A stretch of DNA of 64,000 nt from Anopheles merus (GCF_017562075.2 NC_054082.1:3218550-3282549); one strand, 5' to 3'. Positions 46,372 through 57,990 are shown, numbered from the stretch's first letter. Numbers and translations are program-made. Notes: a model not told the origin generated them from the letters alone.

Positions 46372-49300
46372 CTACGAACATTTCTCTTCTTTCGGATCAT
46401 CCGACGGCTCTTGTTTAACGCGCTTGCTACAACCCTTCTTATGCTTTAGCACCTCAATCGCACTCAGCATCATTTGCTGACCACAGTTCGAACAATCATA
46501 TCGAGTTGCGTTCAGCTTTTTGGATGAACTGCTAGCGTCGCTTGTTGTCGATGGGGCCACCTTTTCCTCCTCAACGTCGGCCGGCTTACAGAGGACGGTA
46601 TGCTGTAGCTTCTGCAGCCCAGTCAAACGATACGTTCCTCGACAATGGCCACATTCCCAGTCCTGCTCAAGGATTAGATCCTGCATCTGCATGCTCCAAT
46701 CCGTCTCTACGACACTTTAACATAACAAAGGGAGGCTTGTTACAATTACACCACACTGGACATATTGCACTCGCACTTACCAGCCGTAAGTGATGTTCTC
46801 TGTCAAGTACACGCCACCCTTCGTTTCGTTGCGCAGTGGTTGGAAGTCTTCCGCAAAGGGATTCGGATCCGGTAGCTCCATCCGCTCCTCGTCCTCCTCG
46901 TCCTCCCCCAGCGAGGGTCCTTTGTAGAGTGATTTTAGATCCGCCGGAAGTAGCTTTTTCATGGTATAGCACACTTCGGTGTTCATGTACTGAGCCAAAC
47001 TGGACCAGAGTTCGCGGTTCATCTGATCGATCGAGACGTTTCGGTCGGCTTTCGTCAGCTCACCATCGGCCGTTATGGTGAGAGCTAAAAAAAATAACAA
47101 TCGCAAGGATAGAATCCAAAAAAGAAACTAAAAACACTGATACACAGTACCTTTCAACTTTTCCGCCAACAGTCGGTTCCATAGACGTCTCAGTTTGGTA
47201 GCTTTCAGCAGCAACGCCTGCCCACTTTCTGGCGCAGGAAAGTCCAAACACAACCACGCGTCACACACGATGCGCGAGCAGGTCGCGTTCGTCTCGATCG
47301 TATGCGCAAACAGCAGTAGCGTTTGAGCGGCCGGCATGCGCAAAGTGTTCGTTAGGTAGGATTTGTTCGTTTCCAGCAGCGTCAAATAGCACACAATCTG
47401 GTGCCGGGAGCTGAGCGGCTGGCGCGATTTGTACGTCGGCGGTTTCTCCTCGATCTCACTGTCCGTTAGCTGCAGTATCTGCGCGTTGTTGCCAAAGAAG
47501 CTCATGGGATGCAACGAAACGTACGGTTTGGCACGGGTGTGAAAGAACTGTTCCGATAAGCTCTGCAAGCGAAGGTAAAGAATACGTTTGGTAATCGAAT
47601 GTGGCGTTCACATTGCACAACATCACCACACTACCTTGCAGTAGTTGAACTCGTCAGCAATCGCCACCTGGGGATAGAGTCCACTGACCAGAATCAGCTT
47701 GAGCGTCATCAGATCTCGATAACTGCAGGCCGTCGCACCGGACACGAGATGCTGCAGCTTGGACGAGTCGTGACTCAAGCGAAACTCCACGTCGCGTATG
47801 TCCACCCGGCCATCATCGGCCTCCTCCTCGCCATCTTCACCCAACCCCCATGGATCGGATTTAAGCAGCTTGCGCTTCCGCGGTGCTTCCATGCGGTGCG
47901 CTTTGCGTAACTCCTTCAGCTGACGCAACTCTCCATTGCGTATCGCTCGCTCGGCACTGGACAGATGATCGTTGTTTTGCGTCTCCATCAGACCGCAGTC
48001 CTGCAGCAAATCCTGGAACTGGTTGCGCAGTTTCGTGATCTCGTAGAACCGTTGCTCTTCCAGCCCCCGGCGACGGCACCACACCTTGGAGCTTTCGCTG
48101 CGCCGATCGCCATCGTCACGCCGCCCATAGTCCGTCCGGTGCTGCTTGATCTCCAACCACTCCTTGTACGCGTTCAGCAGCGTGATCGGATCGCCATGGT
48201 CGGATTCGAGCGATTTGCGTGCCCTCTGTGGAAAAGAAGCCATCAGAAACGAACCGGATTAGATCCACCATTCCACCAACTCACGGTGTGTTGCCCCCGT
48301 CCTTACCTCACACTCTGGGTCGCGGTAGGCTCGATTGGTGAACGGCGATTGGACGCTTAATGCCGCGGCCAGCGTTAGTACCGGTTGCAGCTGCTGAAAC
48401 ACACAACCCATTAGCAGCATCTTCCCGATGCCAATGTCGACCGGAATCTTGGCCAGCGCCTTCCCAAGCGGGGTCAGCTTTTCGTCCTCCGTGAGGGCTT
48501 CCGCCTCCTTCAGATTGACGATCGCATTTTCCACATTATCCATCGGCGGTGGTTCGACGAAGGGAAAGAGACGCGCATTCGGCAGCCCCATCGAAATCAT
48601 CTGCAGCAGCAGCGATTCCAGCGGCACCTTCAGTATTTCGGCCGTACTGTACGCGTCAAAGTCGTAAAACTGCTTCTCCGCGTACAGCCGATAGCAAATG
48701 CCTGGCCCGGTACGGCCTGCGCGACCTTTGCGCTGCTCGGCCGACGCTTTCGATATCCAGAACTCCTTCAACCGCTGCATCTTGGTGGTGGGATCGTAGC
48801 TCATCTCCTTCACCTTCCCGCTGTCCACCACGAACCGAATGCCATCGATCGTGACCGACGTTTCGGCAATGTTCGTGGACACGATGCACTTGCGCATACC
48901 GTCCGGTGCGTAATCGAACACCTTGTCCTGTTCCGCGATCGAGAGCGTGCTGTGGAGCGGCAGTATGATCCAGTTCTTGTTCTTCTCGTTGTACTCGCGG
49001 GCCGCATCCACGATCGCCGTGATTTCGTTCAACCCGCTGAGAAAGATCAGCACGTCGCCCTTCTCCGTCGGCGGGTACTTTTGATCGATGAGCTGCAGAA
49101 TCTGTATGTACGGTTCCGGGCTGAGACGGTCGCTCTGGGTGCGTTTCGAACCACCCGCACCGCTCACCATCGGCACATCCTGCAGCTGGGGCATGTAGTG
49201 CAGCTTGATCGGGAACAACCGTCCCGGCACCTCGATGATGCGCGCCTCCTCCTCGGAGAAGTAATCCGCGAACAGCTTGATGTTGATGGTGGCCGACATG

Positions 49301-50286
49301 AGCACCAGCTTCAGGTCGGGCCGGGCGCGTATCAAACACTTGGCAATCCCCAGCAGAAAGTCACCGTGCAGGTGGCGCTCGTGCACCTCGTCCAGTATGA
49401 TGACCGAGTACTGCTGCAGATTGTCCTCGCTGGCCAGCTGCCGCAGCAACAATCCCTCCGTGATGAACAGTATCTTGGTGTTGGTGTTTTTGCTCCGCTC
49501 GAACCGTATCTGGTACCCAACCTCCGTCCGATACTCGGCCAGCAGCTCGTGCGCGACGCGCTTCGACAGGGAAATGCAAGCGATACGCCGCGGCTGCGTG
49601 CAGGCAATCCCCTCGTAACCCGCCCGGTACAGATACTGCGGCACCTGGGTCGATTTCCCGCAGCCCGTATCACCGGCCAGCACTAGCACGCGTTCGTTTC
49701 GTACCGCTTCAACGATTTCCTCGCGATGCTTGGCGACGGGCAGATTGGCCTGTGCTTGGCGCAATTTGCGCAACTTGTTAAACTTTTCCCGCTGGCGAAA
49801 GTCCAGATAATGCGTTACGATCTGCAGCAGTTGAAGTAGTTTGGTGCGCGTTACGGCACCCGTCGTTCCGCCCAACCGTGCGAACAGTTCTTCCACCGGA
49901 ACTCTCAGTGACACGCAACATCCGAGCGATTTCCTGTACTCGCTGGGAATCGTTCCGCTGGGACAGTCCAGCCGCTTGCCCTCCGTCGATGGGTCGGGCA
50001 GGATCGGTTGTCCGGTGCGCTTCAGCAGTGCTTCGTACTTGTTCACAAACAGCCAGAAGTCGTTCACATCGTCCACCAGTTGATCGCGGGCACAATATCC
50101 ACGCAGCACCCGGTTCAGCTCGGTTTTGTGATTTAAAAAGGAAAAATGAATCAAATTCGTCTGCTCAAGGGATTGAGTATCGTTGGGTGCAGGAGAAGCT
50201 GGAACTGGAGGACTGCGGGAACGTGAACGATGTCTTCTTCGTGAGCCCGACTCTCTCGATCGCCCATGATCCGTACGGTGAGCCAT
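46372..50286 (-). CDS. DHX34: DEAH-box RNA helicase DHX34
   Basis: Five coding exons: 48307-50286, 47635-48225, 47151-47562, 46781-47084 and 46372-46714. All introns are 66-81 bp GT-AG with matching phases; the product is 1209 aa (human DHX34 is about 1140). The N-terminus (1-28) is Arg/Ser-rich. RecA domain 1 has Walker A GDTGCGKST (205-213), DEVH (299-302) and SAT (331-333). RecA domain 2 ends with motif VI QRKGRAGR (518-525), followed by the winged-helix/ratchet (HA2) region across exons 1-2 and an OB-fold region. The last exon encodes two C-x2-C-x13-H-x3-C fingers. DHX34 promotes nonsense-mediated mRNA decay by remodelling UPF1 and SMG1 complexes. The start is the first ATG of the open frame, 13 bases after a plausible acceptor (ATTTTAG, ending at 50300), so an upstream non-coding exon is likely. 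Confidence 0.95.
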
Positions 50287-50299
50287 TGCGGCAGCGATC

Positions 50300-52775
50300 C
50301 TAAAATGAGACCAATGTTAAGAACAAAAAATGCATTAATATTTATACTAAAAGAGTTTTTTGGAAAGAAAAGGGGTCAAACACACACGTACGATCGTCAT
50401 ATTCGAATGAGAAACAGTTTATTGGAGTTTTTTTTCTATTAGAAATAGTCCAACAGTGAAACTAGATATTGTCTAACAAACGTCTTCGAAGATAGTATTG
50501 CACTAAACTCTTTGAATTTTAAAAGCGGATTTCAACGATTAGAGAGGTAAGGGAGAGACGTTCCAAACAATTTCGATAGCGCTGTACTGTGCGTACTGTA
50601 CTGAAAACTGCCCACTGCCCGATTACTGTCTTTTGCAATAAGTTCGATTCGTTCAAATAGATCAATTATGTGTAGCGCTTTAAATACTTTAAATTTTTCA
50701 ATTGATAATTGCTCTACATGCTCTTCAAATATCGCTTACGCGAGCGAGAAATATATTACACATTGAAATCGTAATTACGCAAAAGAACGAGAGTAACCTC
50801 TTCCAATAAGTAGCTGAATTGTCGACTACGAATGCGAATGACTAAATAACACGTCTCACTATGGCGCACCTTCCTTTAAACTCCATGCTTTTCGCTTCTA
50901 TAAAGCGTGCCTAATTGAACAGTTTTTTTGTCAATTTTTTATTACTTTTTATTTTATAAGTTATTAAAAGTAGTTAAAATCGAATGGATAATATGTAAAG
51001 CACGACCGGTGAGAGTGGTATGTGCGTGTCTTTGGAGCTGCAGTTTAAGTAATGCAGTTTAGTTTAGTAATTGATTTGATTATTTATGCGTGAGGAAGTT
51101 ATGGTTTTTTCATTCATTTGTGTTTTAAGTTTCTATTTAGTTTGATAATTATTTAATTACTGTGCGACAGTGTATTAATTGCATTAGCATCTTGCATTTA
51201 TATGATTGATTATGTTTGGTTTAATTGGTTTACGTTTGTCTCCTCTTTAGTTCGATTTTTACTAACTAATCACTAACTTGTTGTTCTCGCTCTAGTCGAA
51301 ACCCTACTCTACACAGAATAGTGTGTGTAGAAAGTGTTGTGTAAAACGCGATACTCCTGTATTTTTTGCTAATGTTATTGGTTCGTTACCGTTAACCTTT
51401 TTCTTCCCCGAAGTAAGTAATGTTTTGAAATTGTATAAACAACAACAACTTGAATTGAAATACGTCTAATCCTAGTGGAAAACCAACGTTTGCTACCGTC
51501 TGCTTCGTCCGCCGTTTCTCACAATATGTTAAGTTCGTTCGATTGCCCGTCTCTCGATATAATTAGGAAATATTTCATTTGATTGTTTTCGTTCTGTTCT
51601 GTTTAGGGTGTACGTACGTACGTATGTACGATGCAAGTGTTTAGTGTTGCTATTTGTTTAATCTACATTATAGTTATGCACTTCTATCGGAAGAGAATAG
51701 CTTTAACATGTTGTTTTTTTATGATTTTGTTTTAAGATACAGTTTCGTTTTCTTTTTTCTGCTGTTTTCACTCCAATATTTCGTGTTCGTCTGGTTTGCG
51801 AGTCTTACCACTACTATTGCAACCCACAGTAGCTCTGCTTTGTAAAGTCTAATGATGGTTAAAAACCATGTTAATTATATGTATATATATAGCTTGACTC
51901 GAGTTTAAATATGTATATAGTATTTTCTTTTATTTTTCAAGTAAAGTCGCTATCTGTATATGTGTATATCTATATATGGTAGCTCTGCAAGTTTGGCTTT
52001 TGTTTGATCCGATCCACCCACTTGTCCATGTCCATTGATCCATGCGTTGCGTTTTAGCTGTTGTAGTGCGGTTTTTCTGTAGCAGAAACACCGACCACGT
52101 TTTGCTTCCTTGTGTTTTCTAACTAAAACAGTCAAAGCCCATCCATTGGTTCGTTGGCGCCACAGTAGCAGCAGTGCCGGACGACAGAGTTGTTCCTTTT
52201 CGGTGGTAATGCAAGGCAAAGTTGGATAGAGATAACTACATTGTCCCCGGAACACAACAATAATGTTAACCAGAACATTTCAGCGCGCTTAAGCTTAAGA
52301 TTCGCTAACAACCGGTTCTGCTCGCTCTCGCTTTCAATTTTAAAATCCCTTAAATTATAGCAATACATTCTACTAGTCTACGGGCTAATGCTAACACAAA
52401 AGAACACAGTCCGGGTTCGATCATGATGGTCGAAGGAAACGATAGTACGTAACACTCCAATTAATTTCCTAATAATTTGGCAAATTTTGTAATTTAACAA
52501 TGAGCAAATAGAAAGCGAAACTTTGGTCAATTTCGAATTGGAAGTTTTCGTTCGTTTCGACGCAGTCAGCTTGAACCTATTTGGTTGAAAACCATTGTGG
52601 TTCTGCTCACCTTGCTGCTGCCCCTCAAATTTTGGTATTCGTCGTTCGGTTTTGGCAATATGTGTGTATGTATATATGTAGTAGAGCGAAAAAGGCACGA
52701 GATAAGTGTAATCCCAATGTTTAGAGTAGAATTTGTGTCCTGGTTCTTGGTAACCGTCTTTTAGCTTTGGTCAAC

Positions 52776-52835
<60 letters not shown>

Positions 52836-52905
52836 CTGCTTGTTTTGTAGCTGCGAAAGAAGGAAAGGATGATCGCTGCAGTTCGCTCAGATTCTCCCTC
52901 TTCCA
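50300..52905. other. Spacer between DHX34 and PIG-V: promoter and 3'UTR
   Basis: AT-rich sequence with no open frame of note. It must contain the DHX34 promoter and 5' non-coding exon (right to left) and the PIG-V 3'UTR. - strand AATAAA signals occur at 51928-51933 and near 50418, so the PIG-V 3' end cannot be fixed. The (AG)27 tract at 52779-52832 lies in the probable PIG-V 3'UTR. Confidence 0.5.
52779..52832. repeat. (AG)27 microsatellite
   Basis: Uninterrupted AG tract of 54 bases starting 74 bases past the PIG-V stop codon. It would be transcribed as (CU)n in the PIG-V 3'UTR. Confidence 0.97.
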
Positions 52906-54588
52906 TTAAGTCCACGGGTAAAAGTTGCTAAACAGCACCGTCCCGACCACGGTGTAGCCGAGGAAGTACACCAGGATCGTTTGCTGCCGGCCGTTCATCC
53001 AGCGAAAGTCAAGCAAATCGCTCAGCTCGATGTGGTTCAGCACGTGGGTGCAACTGTTTTCCTCGCCATCCTTCACCTGCTTCGACAGCTTGCGGATAAC
53101 CTGCCGCTTGATGAACGCTCGCTCCCCGGTAAAGTATTCGGCCGTGTACCAGTACAGCACGGGACTGGCCGCACACAGGAGCCGCGTCGTAACCTGCACG
53201 TGCACAAACACCAGCGAGAAGAGCGTAAGCACGAGCGCGTGCACGACAAACACGAGCGCAAACCGATCGTAAGGGCGCATCAGCTTGTGCTGCTTCTTGG
53301 TCAGCCGGAACAGCCCCAACCGTAGGGCGTACTCCCAGTGCTCGCATAGATACTGGTACGAGTTGCTCAGTACGAGATACACGGCCGGCAGGGCGAGCAG
53401 AAAGTTGGGTAGCTGTTTCAGCTCGTAGTACCGCAGGAAGCCCACGTTCCAGTAGTGGCTCTGTACGTACGAGTACGACAGCGGCACCAGGTTGGTGCAC
53501 CAGGGCGATGAGTCGTCCGTTTTGTTGCCGGCCAGCACTAGCCCATGCTCCGCCGCGTACTCACGCACGTGGTCGGGAAAGTTGAACTTCTGCACGAAGC
53601 AAAACAGATAGTAGTTGTACACCTGGGCGATACCGTAGTGGAACAGCACGATGATCAGCATCGAGAAGAGCCGCGAACAGATGCAGATGACGTTGTGCAC
53701 GTTGTACTGGGCGACGATCCGGCGCACGGCAAAGTACAGCACGAACCCGATGTTGAACATGCCGTTCGAGCGGCACAGTATCGACAGGCTGAGCGGGATC
53801 GTCAGGAAGATCGACGTCACGTCCTCGATGCACTGGTACATCACGACGAACGACAGCCACGCGTACAGACTTTCGGTGTACGGGGCGGTGAAGAAGATGG
53901 ACGCCGGGTTGAAGCAAAACAGCAGCACCGCAATCTCCGCCTTCTTCTGATTGCCGAGCACGTGCTTGCTCAGCCGATAGAGCGCTTTCGCTGCACCGGT
54001 AAAGCACACCACGTTCAGCAGCACCGCCAGCAGCAGCGACAGCTCCCGATAGCTCAAGAAGGTGATCACCTCGTAGCTGCTGAGCGAGCTGCACACAATT
54101 TTCAGGATGAATGGGAACAGCGGGAAGAAGGCGAGCGCATTTTCGTACGTGTAGCCGTGCTCGGCAACGTGCAGGAAGTATTGGCCATCCCACCGGTTCA
54201 GACCGCCGAGCGTGAGTCGCACCAGTGCGTCCAGTGGTCGCTCCGGTGCGTTCTTGTCGCTCGGTGCCACAAACACGCCTGCTTCGTGGTCTGGCAGGAG
54301 AAGGTTAGCAACCAGCTGGAGCACTATCACGAACAGGCGGCTTCCGATGGCCAGCTTGGTGATTGATATGTGTAGAAAGGATCCGCTGGACGGTGGCAGT
54401 TCGGTCAGGGTGGGTGGTGAGTCTGTGCCTCTGTCATGTGTCGTCGTGTCCCGGTGGGTATTTGCGCCGGCTGCTGCATGGTGCTGTCGCTGGTGGTGAT
54501 GGTTGGACCTCCCATTGCCTACTACGTTGACCCGTCGCTTGGGGGAGGAAGTGCTGGCACCGCTGCCGTTGTAGCATTCCGATCGCAT
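52906..54588 (-). CDS. PIGV: GPI mannosyltransferase 2 (PIG-V / vegetable)
   Basis: A single open frame of 560 aa. PIG-V is an ER multi-pass enzyme that transfers the second mannose from dolichol-phosphate-mannose to the GPI-anchor precursor. Family hallmarks are GGLNRWDGQYFLHVAEHGY (about 128-146), then ENALAFFPLFP and the FNPASIFFTAPYTES stretch, with repeated hydrophobic segments to the C-terminus, which ends FLFSNFYPW-like as in other family members. The catalytic Asp is expected to be that of WDGQ in the first luminal loop. The ATG at 54588 is the first true ATG in frame (the frame stays open further upstream without one) and has an AAAA context. Compared with human PIGV (493 aa) there is an extra N-terminal tail of about 70 residues, rich in His, Asn, Ser and Thr. 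Confidence 0.93.
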   Translation of the reverse strand: MRSECYNGSGASTSSPKRRVNVVGNGRSNHHHQRQHHAAAGANTHRDTTTHDRGTDSPPTLTELPPSSGSFLHISITKLAIGSRLFVIVLQLVANLLLPDHEAGVFVAPSDKNAPERPLDALVRLTLGGLNRWDGQYFLHVAEHGYTYENALAFFPLFPFILKIVCSSLSSYEVITFLSYRELSLLLAVLLNVVCFTGAAKALYRLSKHVLGNQKKAEIAVLLFCFNPASIFFTAPYTESLYAWLSFVVMYQCIEDVTSIFLTIPLSLSILCRSNGMFNIGFVLYFAVRRIVAQYNVHNVICICSRLFSMLIIVLFHYGIAQVYNYYLFCFVQKFNFPDHVREYAAEHGLVLAGNKTDDSSPWCTNLVPLSYSYVQSHYWNVGFLRYYELKQLPNFLLALPAVYLVLSNSYQYLCEHWEYALRLGLFRLTKKQHKLMRPYDRFALVFVVHALVLTLFSLVFVHVQVTTRLLCAASPVLYWYTAEYFTGERAFIKRQVIRKLSKQVKDGEENSCTHVLNHIELSDLLDFRWMNGRQQTILVYFLGYTVVGTVLFSNFYPWT

Positions 54589-56105
54589 TTTTCCACCAAA
54601 CCAAATACACCACGATGTTGCATTAAACTTTATCCGTTCAGTTCGAGAAGTCACGAGGATGGAAGCGTGTGGTTTGTCGAGCAATCTTCGAGCTTCTTCT
54701 ATTATCAGAACGACATTTGGTGCCAACAGACACTCACTCAGACACTTGCACACTTGAATCGCACACTGGTACCATCAACGACCAGCCCGGCGGCCCCTGG
54801 AAAAGAAAGAAGAAGCTGTACTCAGGCTGTTGATAACTGAAATAGCCGAGTTGTGATAAAAATTCAACACACATTTGCCGTGCAGATATGGAAATTTCTT
54901 GTTTTCCCCCTCGGACAAGTTGGCACAGCTGGTCTCTTAGCAGAGGAATGTGCTACTAGATTGAAAGTCCTGATACAAATTCTTTCTTCTTTTCCCGGGG
55001 CCGAGTGCTCGCTCCACTGACGAGTGGGTGGTAGTGCGCGTGTCTCGTTGGCCGCGTCGTGCGTCGTACCGCGACCCATCCACACGAACACCGTCTTCCC
55101 TCGCACGAACCAGGCGACCAAAACAAAAGCCAAGACAGAGGCTTGGCAAAGCACACAAATCGTTCCACGTCCCAAATAAACCACTCAGTCTGGTTCGGGT
55201 TTTGTTTATCTCTCCTTGTACGATTGTCTAACTCAAGCGATACACCGGGTATGTAGAAGACGGTCTGCTGCTACTACCACTACCACCAGCAAACAGCAGT
55301 CGGACCAAAATATTGGGATAAAACGGGCCGTTTCCGGAGCTCGGTTCTGGCGTAGGTGCGCGCACGCGTTCGCTGTACATTTTCCGCGTGCTTGCAGTTC
55401 GCGCGAGTGCCCGAAATGTGTATGTGTGTCCGATTTTTTGTATGATGTTCACCACTGTGCGTCTAGCGATAAAAATTACTTACAAAAATATGGAATACTG
55501 ATGAGTTACGAGCACGTGGGCGGTATTACTATACGAGCACTTGTTTCACAAACTATTCTAGGATCTTTGAATGCAACGCAAATCCATTTTCGTTCCAGAA
55601 AACTACCCGCAAGAGCGATTTTTCTGGGAGACGAAGTGCATAACAAACATCCCTCCCCTACTAGACCAAACTGCTTGCAGGCTGCATCACAAGTGGACCA
55701 TTTGACAGGTTTTTCGAAACAGTTTCAGTTGACGTTGAGTTTAAAATTTCGAATGCAAATGAGATGAGAAAATGCAAGATTTTCAACGGATTATAGCACA
55801 AAAGTGAGTGTAGTATAATCTGAAATTAAAGCTTAATGAGATATGGAATATTTTAAAATATTTGTACAATTCTGTTGAATATTGAACATTTGGCACGGAT
55901 AATCGAGAGTCAACGGTTTGGAATGTCACACCTCAAATTGCGATACATATTAGGGGTGTTGTACGTACCTGGTCTGCCAGTGTCGTTCCGTGCTTGGATG
56001 CTGTTGTCTTTCTTTGTTATGATGCATAACATTTGTGTTTCGTGTTTGTGGGTTGTTTAATTTGTGGTTTTGTTGAAACGCGCTGTTATGTTTGCTTTCT
56101 GAGCA
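54589..56105. promoter_or_regulatory. Divergent intergenic region between PIG-V and the THAP gene
   Basis: About 1.5 kb between the two start codons, transcribed outward in both directions. No coding gene is seen. It contains a TTTGACAG element at 55701-55708, also found upstream of BLMH. The sequence CTTTCTGAGCAG ending at 56106 is a possible acceptor for a THAP 5'UTR exon. Confidence 0.45.
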
Positions 56106-56128
56106 GTCGCATCGAATCGATTATCCTA

Positions 56129-57097
56129 ATGTGGGACTGCGCAGTGATTGGCTGCCCGAACAGCAGATTCAATGCACAGAAAACGCGACCCCGAATCTCG
56201 TTCCATGTGTTTCCGCATCCCGTGCGCGAATCGAATCGCTTCCGACGATGGCTCGCTCTCATCAACAATCCGCGCCTGTTCCGGCTGGACCCGCTGAACG
56301 TGTTCAAGAGTGTGCGAGTGTGCCGTCGCCACTTTGGACCGGATTGCTTCAACGGCGTGTGCCGTAACCTGCTGCCGACAGCCATTCCCACGCTGAACCT
56401 GCCCGAGGTACGGCCCGTAGCCTTGGTGCAGCCGATGGATGCGATGGGCGACGAGCTGGAACGATTGCTCCGCGACGAACGCAGACAGCAGCTGAAACGT
56501 CACGGCGCAGTCGAGCCACCGTTTGGCGGCGAGGAGGACGAGAGTGGCAAACGGCAAAAGATCGGCATTACGCTGCTTTCCGCGGATTGTGAAGACGTGG
56601 AATGTAATCTAGGTGACCGGTTTATCGATCGGATCATTTCGTTTGATGCGGAGCAAGAGTATATCGATGGTCCGCTGGCCGGCGAATCTTACGGACTGAC
56701 CAGCTTCTCCGGCATGGTCGTAAAGGCGTCCGAGCTGGAAACGCTAAACCAGGTAGAGATACTCAACGAGCCGCCCGAGACACTGCTGAACGACTCACCG
56801 TCCGCAAGGGATCATGTGCGAATGTCCAATGAAAAGGGATACGAACAGCTCGTACGGGAATCTACCAGTGAGACTAGTAATGAGGACCAGCAGACTGAAC
56901 AGCATTCACTGCTCAAGGAGACAAGTGGTACCAAAACAGAGGGCAAAACGTCCCTAGCAGATGATGCCAACAAGCGGACCACTGTGCTGGCGCATCCCAA
57001 AGGTATGTATCGCTTTGAAATAGGTCGAAAACGTACCTCATTACGCACCTACTCAGCCTCCTATCGAAACATCATTAAGCAACATTACTCGAAATGA
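56129..57097 (+). CDS. THAP-domain zinc-finger protein
   Basis: Open frame of 322 aa with no coding intron. Residues 1-92 form a complete THAP domain, a C2CH zinc-dependent DNA-binding fold. The ligands are C4 and C9 and then C65-x2-H68. The fold also has the invariant-type Trp at 41, the FHVFP element at about 25-29, and the closing LLPTAIPTLNLP box at about 81-92. The rest is acidic and Ser/Thr-rich with no domain I recognise, ending in a basic tail (GRKRTSLRTYSASYRNIIKQ). THAP proteins are transcription factors or descendants of P-element transposases; no transposase catalytic region is present here. I chose the ATG at 56129 because THAP domains begin at or next to the first residue and upstream in-frame codons lack similarity. 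Target genes are unknown. Confidence 0.9.
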   Translation: MWDCAVIGCPNSRFNAQKTRPRISFHVFPHPVRESNRFRRWLALINNPRLFRLDPLNVFKSVRVCRRHFGPDCFNGVCRNLLPTAIPTLNLPEVRPVALVQPMDAMGDELERLLRDERRQQLKRHGAVEPPFGGEEDESGKRQKIGITLLSADCEDVECNLGDRFIDRIISFDAEQEYIDGPLAGESYGLTSFSGMVVKASELETLNQVEILNEPPETLLNDSPSARDHVRMSNEKGYEQLVRESTSETSNEDQQTEQHSLLKETSGTKTEGKTSLADDANKRTTVLAHPKGMYRFEIGRKRTSLRTYSASYRNIIKQHYSK

Positions 57098-57990
57098 TCT
57101 AATATAGGTTTGCAATTGGCGGAGCGTGTGTGATCCTCTTCAATCAACCTTCCGGGTGGCTCGGCACAAAAGAAAATTTATTGGTTTTTGACTATCGCCT
57201 TAGTTTTTTTTTAAGAATAGTTTAAAAAACCTGTTCAGAAAAGTTGGCTGATGAGCGTACTGTACTTTTCTCGAGCCGGTCTCCGAACAGGTTGGTTGAT
57301 AATAGTGTTTAACATAAAGTTAGTATTTTAAAGTTATTGTTCCCACGTAATATCGAAACCCATTGAACATAATTGAGGTACTAGGCTTAAGACGGTGCTT
57401 TCGTTTTATTGTTTTATGTGGAGCAATATTCAGGAAAGTTCGAAAAGAAACAACATTCCCCATATAAGTTATATTGAGGCTTACACAGTTTATTTTTAAG
57501 ATGCGTCGCACGCAAAACACGCTTGTAATGTTATCATTTCCTCCTACCTACAAACAATACCCTAGCCTTAATACAATACAAATCTGTTCATGAGATCAGA
57601 AAACATTTTTCCAAGCTATTTCTATTTCTATTTGCAAGGAGATCGATCGATCGTGTAGAAAAAAAACGCTTCATTTTGTTTACACGCAAATTGTGAATAA
57701 AAAAAAAGGTAACAGCTGTCAAATGGCCAACCATCTTGTTTAACGAAGCTGTCATTGCACTTAACGAAACGTCAGTCAGAATGTGTAAATACAATCTCAT
57801 CGTGAAGCGAATTTAAACCCGATTTTGCAGAGGAGCGGCCAGTTGCTCCGTTGTAGAAATTAAACCTTCCTCTGCTGCTCACTCCGTACGCCACATAGAC
57901 CACATTTCGCCAGCACACTTGGCCTAAACGGCGCACGAAATCCCGTCGTACTCTACGGAGGTTTCTGCGAAAGGATTCCCCCCCCCCCCC
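57098..57990 (+). other. THAP 3'UTR and BLMH upstream region
   Basis: AT-rich spacer. A + strand AATAAA at 57696-57701 is the candidate THAP poly(A) signal, about 600 bases past the stop. Directly after it comes CTGTCAAA (57716-57723) and a second CTGTCA (57749-57754), probably part of the BLMH promoter. A C13 tract lies at 57978-57990. Confidence 0.45.
57978..57990. repeat. Poly-C tract, 13 residues
   Basis: Run of 13 C on the + strand upstream of BLMH, in or near its 5'UTR. Confidence 0.9.

Noticed and set aside
48656..49686. Long antisense and off-frame open frames over DHX34 exon 1
   Set aside because: Shadows of the helicase coding sequence; no independent motifs.
53009..54366. Off-frame and antisense open frames over PIG-V
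   Set aside because: Compositional shadows of a GC-rich gene.
54589..54753. Upstream extension of the PIG-V frame
   Set aside because: The extension begins at GTG and contains no ATG; 54588 is the first usable start.
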